Shown piece by piece: positions 24,317 to 31,784 of a stretch of 31,852 nucleotides of DNA. The notes below the pieces were generated by a model. It was not told where the DNA came from, ran no database searches, and saw only the letters and a program-made list of their open reading frames with translations. Position 1 is the first letter of the stretch; every line of letters starts with the position of its first letter. Source of the DNA: a virus; IMG/VR virus record IMGVR_UViG_3300022752_003900, positions 1 to 31,852 of that record. One strand, written 5' to 3'. Position numbers and translations under genes: made by a program.

Positions 24317-25696
24317 TTAACGCAATGACGCACATTCTTTAAAAAATTGTTTCATTTCAGGGAAAGTTTTAATAAAATTGGTATTACGTCTGTGATCAAG
24401 TTCGGTAAACCAATTAAAAAAATCATGTCTACCTTCTATAATTTTTGATTGGGAATAATTTGAAGATTCCATATATTTAACTACTCTACGAAACCTTTCA
24501 AATTCCACAATACTGAAACTATAAGGATCGTTGTCGTCAGTATGTTTTTCAATAAATTCTAATGCTTCGTGCATATAGGGCATGAATTCCTGTTTAGGCA
24601 AGATGTTCATATCATATTGTAAGGGCTCTTTGAGATAGGGTGTATCAAATCTTACCATCTGATATTGAGAACTCTTATTAAATTTATTATACTTTTTCCT
24701 CCATTTCAAAATCTGTTGAAGTAATTTTTGAAAGGTTGTAACAGAAAGAATATTAAACGTAATCATAAAACTTATTGGATATCCCACCTGTGTAAGATAT
24801 CTATCTATATTAGATTCCCAAAGCTCAAGATCCAATCCTGTTCTGATATACTCAGCTCTAGGTCCCCATGTATCTATACTAGTGAACAATTTAAAGGCTC
24901 TGATATTATCATTTTCAATAAGATGATTGACATTGGTAATGAATTTATCCACCAAGGCTGTTTTAACACCTAGGTTACTGTTAACATTGAGCTCTAATCT
25001 AGGAGCAGGATTATTTTTTAAATCGTCAAATAATCTCCAAGTGCTGGTATGCATGAGAGGTTCTCCGCCAGTGATACGTAAGATGGTTAGTTCATTTCTA
25101 AGATTAGGCCACCATTTCCACCATGCATCTACATACGGATTTGATTCCTCCCGTTCATATAGCTTAAACCAATCTATATCACATCGATGATTATTCACCG
25201 AGGTAACAGGACCATGCTCTCGAATTTCATTATAAAATCTACTACTGGCTTTGGGGTGACAATAACCGCATTTAAAATTACACTCATTTCCAAAACTTAT
25301 TTCGACATATTCAGGATTGACATCATTTTTAGCACTCCCTTTGGCAATTTTGAGTCTATCTGGCGTATAGATGGCTGCACTCTTAATATGCCTATCACTG
25401 ATATAATCCTTTCCCATATTTTCTATGTTCCAACAGTATCGGCATCCTGAAGTTTGAATACCTTTTTTCATCTCTTGACGTTCTACTTTTTTGTGCTCTG
25501 TATTATGCAGAGCACTGGGATTTAATTTTATCTCATCAATTTCAATCGCATGGGGAGCAGGATGATAACAACTATGATTTTCGCCAGTCTGTAAATACAA
25601 GGTAACATGAAACCATTTAGCCAAACAAAAAGTCGGACTAACGTTATTAATTAAAGGTATAACCTTTTGAATCCTTTGATGATCAGTATCACTCAT
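24317..25696 (-). CDS. Divergent N-terminal-twitch-like radical SAM protein (copy 4)
   Basis: This 459-aa protein keeps the family layout but with altered N-terminal ligands: TFCLAKWFHVTLYLQTGENH (C24), then HSCYHP with one Cys (C43) where the other copies have CC, and SGCRYCWNIENMG (C85, C88). The radical SAM site is NECNFKCGYCHPKASSRFYN with C139, C143 and C146, and LRITGGEPLMHTSTW binds SAM. CNFKCGYC is closer to classical radical SAM enzymes than the CRTC/CRSC of copies 1-3. The gene starts 8 bases inside the end of the repeat glycosyltransferase gene. The missing cysteine may mean a different or absent auxiliary cluster, so it may act on a different substrate. Confidence 0.8.
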   Translation of the reverse strand: MSDTDHQRIQKVIPLINNVSPTFCLAKWFHVTLYLQTGENHSCYHPAPHAIEIDEIKLNPSALHNTEHKKVERQEMKKGIQTSGCRYCWNIENMGKDYISDRHIKSAAIYTPDRLKIAKGSAKNDVNPEYVEISFGNECNFKCGYCHPKASSRFYNEIREHGPVTSVNNHRCDIDWFKLYEREESNPYVDAWWKWWPNLRNELTILRITGGEPLMHTSTWRLFDDLKNNPAPRLELNVNSNLGVKTALVDKFITNVNHLIENDNIRAFKLFTSIDTWGPRAEYIRTGLDLELWESNIDRYLTQVGYPISFMITFNILSVTTFQKLLQQILKWRKKYNKFNKSSQYQMVRFDTPYLKEPLQYDMNILPKQEFMPYMHEALEFIEKHTDDNDPYSFSIVEFERFRRVVKYMESSNYSQSKIIEGRHDFFNWFTELDHRRNTNFIKTFPEMKQFFKECASLR

Positions 25697-28070
25697 TCAC
25701 TAGTTCCTTAAATGTTTTTTCTAACCATGCTCTATCATTAATTTTGATTAACATAGACATATTATTTTTATGTTTTTTGAAAAATTCTCTGCCCTGTTCA
25801 ATCCCTAGGATGGCATATAATTTAAAACTGCTATCTTTACTAACCCAAGATGCAAGTTTTTTCTTTTCATTATTTTGGCAAAGTTTTACCGTTTCTCGAA
25901 AGGCGCTGCGCCAGGTGCTAAACTCATCTACATTAAATTTTGTAACATTACTTATTTTATTCATTACCTTAACACCTGCCCCTATTGTGGTGCTTAGATC
26001 CAAGCTAGTCCATTTATGCATTTTTAACATTGCTTGTCTGGGAAAAAGTTTAACACCTCCATAGCCATAGTTTAGATCATTAAATGGATTGGCACTGACC
26101 CAGATGTAGACATATTGTCGATCAAATAAATCTGGCGAAAAATCAAAATTCCAGTCATCCACTAACCATGCATCTCCATCTACCACATAGAACATATCAG
26201 TCTCTGCTATTTGGGCAGCAGCACGATGCGCTTCAAAAATTCCATCTACCCCATTAACTCGCTTGGCCCAGGGCGCTTTGGATTTTACTCTACGCCAGTG
26301 TAGGTCAGCATCCGGTTCGTGGTAGCTGATAAAAACAACATCTAGTCTAGTGGCAAGGTCTAGGTCAATATATCCCATATCCTTGACCTGCGTGGCATTA
26401 TCATCTAACTTGGCTCTTACAGCCCAGATTTTTTCATCGTTATTTTTAACATACCATTCATGAAGATATGTCCTATCGTAATAGGGTATTTGGTAATCCC
26501 ATTCTATACATAAATTTTTTATAGATCTATTCAGCTGAAGTTTGGTATGTGGCACACGTATACCTTTGGTTTTGTAACCTTTAGGATTCTTAGTATAGTC
26601 TATACGCATAGCTTCTATGCCATCTTCACCACAATATTCGGCATCTAACATATAGGAATGAGTATATACTAAATCATAATAGGGGACCACTAGGTCTATA
26701 TCTTTAAACTCCAACCCTTGACAAATTTCATTATAAATGACAGAAGGAATAGGAGTGACCGGCCCAGCAACTTTTGTGCCTTGGGTTTTTTTAGTATATC
26801 TAACCTTGGCTAGCCATATATCTTTTCCAACATTGTCAGTAAATTTTTTGTTCAACATGAACAAATGCTCAAAACCGAAGTCATAATATGGAACATCTAA
26901 GTCCAGTTCAACCTTGAGCTTGGGTAGATTTGGATTAAAGGTTATTCTAGGCTTAGGACTGAGATAACCTATAGTTTTTGTGCCTGTGACATAATCTGTA
27001 TACCTAGCCCGTATCACCCAAATTTCATAGTCTATGTTTCCACAGAATTTTCTATCAAGATACCAAAAATGTTCATAGCCTAGATCATAGTGTTTTACCA
27101 TATAGGTAAGGTCATAATCCATAGGAGGCAGATCTGGATTATATTCTAATACCAGTCGAGGACTAATTTCACCCATATATTTTTCAGCAGCCGTTTTCCC
27201 AGCAGCAGAAATTTTTACCAACCAAATCGGTTCCTCAAGGTCAGGTGTGAATTGTTTATCTAAATACCATACATGGCAATATTGTAAATCGTGCCAGGGT
27301 ATTTGATAATCCAGGTCAATTAGCAATTTAGGTAGGTCAGGGTTATAATCTATACGAAACTTAGGAGTAACGTAACCTTTGACTACCCAGTCACTGGGTT
27401 TACGATAAGTTGGTCTTATCCTTACTGCCCATATTTCATGATGTGGAGTATGCCTAGGATCCAAAAGATAGACATTTTCATCATGGCATTCCCAAAAGGC
27501 AGGTAAAATACGGTTGATATCATAGTTAATATCGGGTAAATCCTGATTGAATTCTATCTCCACACTGGGACAGATGTCTCCCATGTCCTTAACTTCAACT
27601 ATGTGGCCTTTGAGTGGTCTACAGGTATAGGCCCAAACCCTGTCTTTAAGAGGCGCGAATCTCTTATCAATATACCAGACTAATTCACACTTACTTTGAT
27701 ATGGATCTGGCTCAAAAATATTGATAGGATCATTGTCAAATGTCATTGTTCTATCTAAATCAGGATTTTTCCTCCATACCATTTTGGGTATTTCTATTTC
27801 TAATGTAAGATACCCTTTGCTGAAATTCCAATCTACGGGAAAAAATTTGGCTACCCATTCACCGTTGTGTGTATAGACAATACAGCGATCTTCGTCCGGT
27901 ATTTCTTCTATAAAATAAAAGGGCCTGCTGTCTTTGAGCCACGGATTTATGCCAACAAAAATCTCATCTTTTGGACCTAACTCAAATAGAGCCGTGTCAT
28001 AGTCTTCAACACTGTTGTTCCACGGAATTCGCTTGATCTGTTCAGGGTCAAGTTGATAGATTTCTTGCAT
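25689..28070 (-). CDS. Glycosyltransferase with seven N-terminal tandem repeats
   Basis: This 793-aa protein has an N-terminal segment, seven tandem repeats of 63-68 residues (about 102-566), and a C-terminal GT-A-like domain from about 575. A repeat unit reads roughly YxSPKxRIxFNPxLPK, a D/E-rich strand, IPYYDxxYxHxxYLDxKF, then IWxVRxxYT. The GT domain begins LDVVFISYHEPDADLHWRRV and has the metal-binding FYVVDGDAWLVDDW (DGD, 631-633), so it is probably a nucleotide-sugar-dependent transferase. The repeats may be a beta-rich binding or scaffold region. It is the first gene of the minus-strand cluster, so its promoter (28078-28106) may drive much of it. The sugar and acceptor are unknown. 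The GT call is based on the DGD motif and the strand before it. Confidence 0.65.
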   Translation of the reverse strand: MQEIYQLDPEQIKRIPWNNSVEDYDTALFELGPKDEIFVGINPWLKDSRPFYFIEEIPDEDRCIVYTHNGEWVAKFFPVDWNFSKGYLTLEIEIPKMVWRKNPDLDRTMTFDNDPINIFEPDPYQSKCELVWYIDKRFAPLKDRVWAYTCRPLKGHIVEVKDMGDICPSVEIEFNQDLPDINYDINRILPAFWECHDENVYLLDPRHTPHHEIWAVRIRPTYRKPSDWVVKGYVTPKFRIDYNPDLPKLLIDLDYQIPWHDLQYCHVWYLDKQFTPDLEEPIWLVKISAAGKTAAEKYMGEISPRLVLEYNPDLPPMDYDLTYMVKHYDLGYEHFWYLDRKFCGNIDYEIWVIRARYTDYVTGTKTIGYLSPKPRITFNPNLPKLKVELDLDVPYYDFGFEHLFMLNKKFTDNVGKDIWLAKVRYTKKTQGTKVAGPVTPIPSVIYNEICQGLEFKDIDLVVPYYDLVYTHSYMLDAEYCGEDGIEAMRIDYTKNPKGYKTKGIRVPHTKLQLNRSIKNLCIEWDYQIPYYDRTYLHEWYVKNNDEKIWAVRAKLDDNATQVKDMGYIDLDLATRLDVVFISYHEPDADLHWRRVKSKAPWAKRVNGVDGIFEAHRAAAQIAETDMFYVVDGDAWLVDDWNFDFSPDLFDRQYVYIWVSANPFNDLNYGYGGVKLFPRQAMLKMHKWTSLDLSTTIGAGVKVMNKISNVTKFNVDEFSTWRSAFRETVKLCQNNEKKKLASWVSKDSSFKLYAILGIEQGREFFKKHKNNMSMLIKINDRAWLEKTFKELVNE
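26373..27767. repeat. Seven in-frame repeats of about 68 codons
   Basis: At the protein level, units begin near residues 102, 165, 233, 301, 369, 437 and 504 and end near 566. The four internal intervals (233-504) are 68, 68, 68 and 67 residues, whereas the first and last units are shorter (63). Shared positions include NPDLP, IPYYD and a terminal KxxG. Repeats are diverged in DNA, so this is an old duplication series, not a recent tandem expansion. Confidence 0.8.
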
Positions 28071-28077
28071 AGCCTTA

Positions 28078-28106
28078 GTTATAATCTATGCTCACTTAAT
28101 TTGCAA
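28078..28106 (-). promoter_or_regulatory. Candidate sigma70-type promoter for the glycosyltransferase/radical SAM cluster
   Basis: On the minus strand TTGCAA (28101-28106), 17 bases, then TATAAC (28078-28083) lies directly upstream of ATG 28070. The transcription start would fall at or within a base or two of the ATG, so the message would have almost no leader. TTGCAA is a weak -35. Confidence 0.4.
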
Positions 28107-28145
28107 TATCTGACATCACATTTTATGTGTCGGACTACCTAGCAG

Positions 28146-28153
28146 CGTAAATA
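28146..28153 (+). promoter_or_regulatory. TAAATA box seven bases before the 28161 start codon
   Basis: CGTAAATA is followed by seven bases and ATG 28161, with no Shine-Dalgarno sequence between. It matches only the TAAATA half of the T4 late box. Confidence 0.25.
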
Positions 28154-28160
28154 TTCTGTT

Positions 28161-28919
28161 ATGATAAAATCCTATAAACATTCGGGTGCCTTTGGTGATC
28201 TTATCTATGGCCTAGCCCTGGTCAAATTATTTGGCGGGGGCGATTTTTATCTACACCTAGACCAAATCGACTGGATTGGTAAACACTATTACGGCTCAAA
28301 ACCCAACCCTATACATCAGGGTCGTCTAAGCCAAAGAGACTATGAATTCATGCAGAGTTTCATGCTTCACCAACCCTACATTACCAAGTTTGAGATCCTA
28401 CGGCCTAGTACCGAAATCACACATAACCTAGACAGGTTCAGGCCCTTGTTTGTGGGCCACCCTGGTAATTATGTGGATATCTATGCCCAGGCCTTTGGGA
28501 TAAGACAACCTGAAATCAGAGACACCATGCGGAATCTGCCCTGGCTCACTGTGAACACACCTAAGAGGGTAGCGGCCACTGTGATTAATCGCACTCATCG
28601 TTGGCTACCCCCGACCCTAGCCCCCGAGTGGGCCATGCCAGAATGGCAGCAGGACAGTGTGTTCATAGGACTAGAGGATGAATACGAGGACTTTAAAAAG
28701 GCCACAGGCCTAGACATACCCTGGCATCCCACAGAAACCATGTTGGACATGGCTGAATGCATCGCAGCCGCTGATCGATTTGTGGGCAATCAAAGCTCAG
28801 CCCTGGCTCTGGCCATAGGCCTGGGGGTAAAATTTCACTGTGAACGTAGAACAGACCTACCCATAGAGCGCAATGAATGCTACTTTCCCAATCATCCAAA
28901 TGGCAGCTATTTCGGTTGA
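28161..28919 (+). CDS. GT9-like (heptosyltransferase-like) protein A
   Basis: This 252-aa protein begins with MIKSYKHSGAFGDLIYGLAL, the GxGD-type N-terminal loop of glycosyltransferase family 9, and has the C-terminal nucleotide-sugar-binding region AADRFVGNQSSALALAIGLG. GT9 heptosyltransferases add sugars to lipopolysaccharide cores; phage relatives probably act on phage or host glycans. The middle is shortened relative to bacterial enzymes of about 320-350 aa. It diverges from the minus-strand cluster across 90 bases that hold promoter-like boxes and a short hairpin (CACATTTTATGTG). Local base composition is less AT-rich than in the cluster. Its stop overlaps the -35 box of the next promoter. 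Confidence 0.65.
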   Translation: MIKSYKHSGAFGDLIYGLALVKLFGGGDFYLHLDQIDWIGKHYYGSKPNPIHQGRLSQRDYEFMQSFMLHQPYITKFEILRPSTEITHNLDRFRPLFVGHPGNYVDIYAQAFGIRQPEIRDTMRNLPWLTVNTPKRVAATVINRTHRWLPPTLAPEWAMPEWQQDSVFIGLEDEYEDFKKATGLDIPWHPTETMLDMAECIAAADRFVGNQSSALALAIGLGVKFHCERRTDLPIERNECYFPNHPNGSYFG

Positions 28920-28944
28920 CAGGGTCAGTTTTTGACCATATAAT
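28916..28944 (+). promoter_or_regulatory. Perfect-consensus sigma70 promoter
   Basis: TTGACA (28916-28921), exactly 17 bases, TATAAT (28939-28944): all twelve consensus positions with optimal spacing. The start point would be near 28951, giving a 25-base leader with AGGAG before GTG 28976. It overlaps the stop codon of the upstream gene. This should be recognised strongly by host polymerase early in infection. Confidence 0.85.
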
Positions 28945-28975
28945 ATAACTACACTGACACAACTAGGAGATTGAC

Positions 28976-29125
28976 GTGTACAAGTATGCAATTTGGGTTC
29001 GTATCACGGCCTTTCAAACTGCCAATACCATTGTTTGGGCCAATAACGACTATGAAGCTAAGATGTTGGCAGAAGCTCAGTATGGTCAGGGCAATGTGCT
29101 CAACTATACTAGGGTAGATGACTAA
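28976..29125 (+). CDS. Small 49-aa phage protein
   Basis: GTG 28976 with AGGAG eight bases upstream opens a 49-aa frame that begins MYKYAIWVRITAFQTANTIV and ends GNVLNYTRVDD. The Ala-Glu-Ala-Gln-Tyr-Gly segment near residue 34 and the ending resemble a small conserved protein I associate with T4-like phages, of unknown function. It overlaps the downstream GT9-like gene by 8 bases. With a perfect promoter directly upstream, it is likely the first gene of an early transcript. I do not know its role. Confidence 0.7.
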   Translation: MYKYAIWVRITAFQTANTIVWANNDYEAKMLAEAQYGQGNVLNYTRVDD

Positions 29126-29879
29126 ACGACTGGGTATCATACAGAGTAGGGGCCTGGGCGATATCATAATCGCCCTACCCATAGCTCATCATTATCACGA
29201 ACAGGGCTGGCATGTTCATTGGCCCATTGCCGAACAGTTCATACCACATGTGGTAAGGCATGTGCCCTGGGTAAAATGGATACCATTAACAGTGGATTCA
29301 GGGCCTTATTTTTATGATACGCCCTACCAAAGACTGCTTAACTTTAACTGTGACGAAATTATCTGTCTTTATCAGAGTCTGACCAATCACCCAGAACTGC
29401 AGGCCAGACCAGAATTCCAAATCATGAAGTTTGACCAGATCAAGTATGCAGAAGCAGGCGTGCCATTCTTAGATAAATGGAGACTGGCAGACTGTGTTAC
29501 TAGAGACCACGAAGCAGAACAGGCCCTATACCAACGCCTGGTCAACCGGAACAGGCCCTATGTGGTGCTGCATTTAGAGGGTTCTGATCATAGAGCAGAA
29601 TTTGATCGAGCTATCATACCCCAAGATTACGACCAAATTGAAGTGACCGCGCACACAGACAGTGTGTTTGATTGGCTTACAGTATTGGAGGGTGCTGAAA
29701 TCTTGATCTGTGTGGACAGTGTGATAGCCAATCTAGCAGACCAATTCCAGATACCCAAAAAGGTGGAATCCTATTTTATTCCACGTAGTCATATCCAGCT
29801 TACCCCAGTGCTGAATGGTCCTTGGCGATGCCTAGAACCCAGCCCAGAAACTGCACAGCGTATTAGGATCTTTCGCTAG
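29118..29879 (+). CDS. GT9-like (heptosyltransferase-like) protein B
   Basis: This 253-aa protein starts MTKRLGIIQSRGLGDIIIAL, the GxGD loop of family 9, and has YVVLHLEGSDHRAEF near the donor-binding half and AEILICVDSVIANLADQFQI, the D-S/T-x-x-x-H/N-type element of the GT9 C-terminal domain. It resembles its neighbour at 28161 in length and plan, so both probably came from a common ancestor, though sequence identity looks low. It overlaps the 49-aa gene by 8 bases and is probably transcribed with it. The likely reaction is transfer of a sugar to a glycan or lipid; the donor is unknown. Its stop overlaps the convergent fibre gene by 3 bases. Confidence 0.65.
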   Translation: MTKRLGIIQSRGLGDIIIALPIAHHYHEQGWHVHWPIAEQFIPHVVRHVPWVKWIPLTVDSGPYFYDTPYQRLLNFNCDEIICLYQSLTNHPELQARPEFQIMKFDQIKYAEAGVPFLDKWRLADCVTRDHEAEQALYQRLVNRNRPYVVLHLEGSDHRAEFDRAIIPQDYDQIEVTAHTDSVFDWLTVLEGAEILICVDSVIANLADQFQIPKKVESYFIPRSHIQLTPVLNGPWRCLEPSPETAQRIRIFR

Positions 29880-30532
29880 TAGATAATCACAGCACCCGCT
29901 CGACCCCAATGCCCCCAGGGTAAAATCTTGTAAAGTTCTCTGGGCACCTGACCTGGGGCTGTCCATCCTGATCCTACAGTGACCGTGCCTAGGCTGCTGG
30001 TCATAGTGGTCTCTGTGCCTATAGAGATAAAAACTGTGTCCCCAGGCTCTACCAAGCATCCACTGGACCACATCATGCCTGGTCCCTGTTCATGATCAGC
30101 CTGCCCTGAACTGAATATGGAAAATCTGGCCCAGGTCATAGTGCCGGGCACCCGCCATGTATGAGAACCATCACCTGTAAACAGCTCAGCCTGGCCCGTT
30201 AAAGGACTGCTCTGTTGGGTCATGTCTAAAAAACGTGTCTGTCTATGGGCTATGACAAGATCTATTAGATACTGTGGTTCTGTATGGGGTCTGGGGGTCT
30301 GTAGCAAAAGATCTGCTTGATAACGTTGCTCCAGCCGTGAAGAAACTTGAGATTGATCTTGGTTCTGTGTATAACTGGGATGGAATACAGAAATAAACTG
30401 ATCCAATTGCTGACCTGTTATCCAGCCCTGGTCGTTTCTAGGGATCTTGATGTTGATTGAAGATTGATCTGACCATAGTACAGTCATGGTTTCTAGGCCT
30501 AGATTAAGGTCAATAATTTGATAATCATACAT
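29876..30532 (-). CDS. Virion/fibre-associated protein with C-terminal beta tail
   Basis: From ATG 30532 the protein is 218 aa. The N-terminal half (MYDYQIIDLNLGLETMTVLW, then GWITGQQLDQFISVFHPSYT) is unknown, and the C-terminal half (FTGDGSHTWRVPGTMTWARF, VEPGDTVFISIG, GSGWTAPGQ, RAGAVIIY) has the beta-rich ending seen on phage fibre and adhesin proteins. The chosen start follows GGTGGAG and overlaps the preceding stop (ATGTATGA); a longer start at 30733 lies inside the glycine-rich gene and is rejected. It is co-directional with that adhesin gene. A structural role is likely from context and composition, not from a family match. Confidence 0.6.
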   Translation of the reverse strand: MYDYQIIDLNLGLETMTVLWSDQSSINIKIPRNDQGWITGQQLDQFISVFHPSYTQNQDQSQVSSRLEQRYQADLLLQTPRPHTEPQYLIDLVIAHRQTRFLDMTQQSSPLTGQAELFTGDGSHTWRVPGTMTWARFSIFSSGQADHEQGPGMMWSSGCLVEPGDTVFISIGTETTMTSSLGTVTVGSGWTAPGQVPRELYKILPWGHWGRAGAVIIY

Positions 30533-31532
30533 AGATTTGAACTCCACCTTGAGCTCCATTTCCACCGAAATGTGTGACAGCCGGACTCCTTGATCGGAAT
30601 ACATAGGTAGCACCTCCACCTCCACCCATGCCCACATTGGCACCATTGGCACCATTGGCACCATCACCTGGGTTAGCACCACCATAGGCTGCACCACCGT
30701 TACCTGCTGCTCCATAGGTGAGATTACTGACACCAGTCAAAGAAATATTATCACCAATACCACCTTGGCCAATAGTTCCCGTTGCAGGACTGCCTGCGCC
30801 GCCACCGCCACCGCCAGTAACATGATCTACGTCCAAATCAGTGGCGATATTTCCTGCATACCCTGCTCCCCCGGGTTTGGCATAGAGTGTGCCCGGTGAT
30901 CTAAAATTAGTGGCGATACCGCTGTCTCCGCCTGTACCGTTGGTTAACGGAGCAGAATATCTAAATTTGCTGTTGAAATTACGGCCTCCAAGACCGCCCG
31001 TGGCACGACAGACCTTGTCAGCATTGTATCCAGATATATTCCAATCTACACTGGTTTCGTCCCCCGGACTGCCTGTATATACACCAAAGGATTCTGGATC
31101 ATATCCGGCAGAGCCTGCTCCGCCTGCACCAACAATTATAGTAATAGTTTGTCCAGGAACTACTGGATAGAGATCACTTATCTGTGCTGCCAGAGCACCG
31201 CCACCACCTCCACCTCCTGCAGCAGCTGAAAAGCCCCCTGGCTCTCCATTATAGCCGCTGCCAGCGATACTACCACCGCCTCCACCTCCTGCACCTATAC
31301 ATAGCACATTCATGAGCCCATCTGGCTTGTTGGCAGGTACGGTGAAATAATAGGTCCCTGGAGTTAGATAGGTATAGGTCTGCATGGTGTAGGCTGATAA
31401 ACCCAAGAAGTCTAACATACTGGTGGGCAAAGGATCTAATCCAGCAGCAGTTGACGCAGCCTGCAGGTTAGCAGCAGAAAACTCTGACTGTATTTGACTG
31501 AGCGTTATAGGAGGTGAACTGGGCAATGGCAT
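30525..31532 (-). CDS. Glycine-rich tail-tip adhesin (polyglycine type)
   Basis: This 335-aa protein has an N-terminal MPLPSSPPITLSQIQSEF, a common start of phage structural proteins, then SMLDFLGLSAYTMQTYTYLT and PGTYYFTVPANKPDGLMNVL. From residue 80 on it is dominated by runs of glycine (GAGGGGGGS, AGGGGGGGA, TGGGGGGAG, GMGGGGGAT) that resemble the polyglycine helix sandwich of gp38-type adhesins on T4-like phages, which bind host receptors. Aromatic and polar loops between the runs are likely contact surfaces. It precedes a co-directional fibre-like gene. The ATG 31532 has AATAAATA seven bases upstream. Receptor specificity cannot be predicted. Confidence 0.75.
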   Translation of the reverse strand: MPLPSSPPITLSQIQSEFSAANLQAASTAAGLDPLPTSMLDFLGLSAYTMQTYTYLTPGTYYFTVPANKPDGLMNVLCIGAGGGGGGSIAGSGYNGEPGGFSAAAGGGGGGGALAAQISDLYPVVPGQTITIIVGAGGAGSAGYDPESFGVYTGSPGDETSVDWNISGYNADKVCRATGGLGGRNFNSKFRYSAPLTNGTGGDSGIATNFRSPGTLYAKPGGAGYAGNIATDLDVDHVTGGGGGGAGSPATGTIGQGGIGDNISLTGVSNLTYGAAGNGGAAYGGANPGDGANGANGANVGMGGGGGATYVFRSRSPAVTHFGGNGAQGGVQIYV

Positions 31533-31539
31533 ACCTGTA

Positions 31540-31547
31540 TATTTATT
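31540..31547 (-). promoter_or_regulatory. AATAAATA box seven bases before the adhesin start codon
   Basis: AATAAATA on the minus strand, seven bases before ATG 31532, matches the T4 late box at seven of eight positions. A late-type start here would leave almost no leader. Confidence 0.4.
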
Positions 31548-31551
31548 GAGG

Positions 31552-31580
31552 TTGACAGACCAAGTATGAGATCATATACT
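31552..31580 (+). promoter_or_regulatory. Sigma70-type promoter for the putative lipoprotein
   Basis: TTGACA (31552-31557), exactly 17 bases, TATACT (31575-31580). The predicted start is near 31587, which is the A of the favoured ATG. It faces away from the adhesin gene, so this is a divergent pair of a host-type and a late-type signal. Confidence 0.7.
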
Positions 31581-31586
31581 GTATAT

Positions 31587-31784
31587 ATGCTGAGATTATT
31601 CGCCCTGCTAGTCATTTTGATCCTTAACACAGGCTGCGGCGATACGGGCTGTGAATACGAAGACTTTATACTGATAGAACGTGGCCCTAACAGGGAAATC
31701 GCCAACATGCTGGTGGTAACCAAACACTGTACTAGGGAACGCTGCCCAGGACTACCAGATAGAATCACTTGTAGAGTCAACTAA
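31587..31784 (+). CDS. Small putative lipoprotein
   Basis: From ATG 31587 the protein is 65 aa: MLRLFALLVILILNTGCGDT, a hydrophobic signal followed by LNTGC. The Cys sits at the right distance for a lipobox, but position -3 is Asn instead of the usual Leu/Val/Ile, so lipid attachment is uncertain. The mature part has four further cysteines (GCEYED, KHCTRERCPG, ITCRVN), compatible with two disulfides outside the cytoplasm. An ATG at 31566 would add seven residues and lies upstream of the promoter start. Small phage lipoproteins often mediate superinfection exclusion or coat the host surface, which is a guess here. The early-type promoter and separate position fit a host-modifying gene. Confidence 0.55.
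   Translation: MLRLFALLVILILNTGCGDTGCEYEDFILIERGPNREIANMLVVTKHCTRERCPGLPDRITCRVN

Noticed and set aside
28114-28126. Hairpin CACATTTTATGTG as a terminator
   Set aside because: Only five base pairs, no T run, and it lies between divergent gene starts where no transcript ends; at most an operator.
30533-30733. Longer start at 30733 for the 29876 gene
   Set aside because: The extra 67 residues lie wholly inside the glycine-rich adhesin and have a frame-shadow composition of Met/Val repeats.
31505-31780. Minus-strand 91-aa ORF opposite the lipoprotein
   Set aside because: It overlaps the lipoprotein frame entirely and the divergent promoter, with no family-like features.
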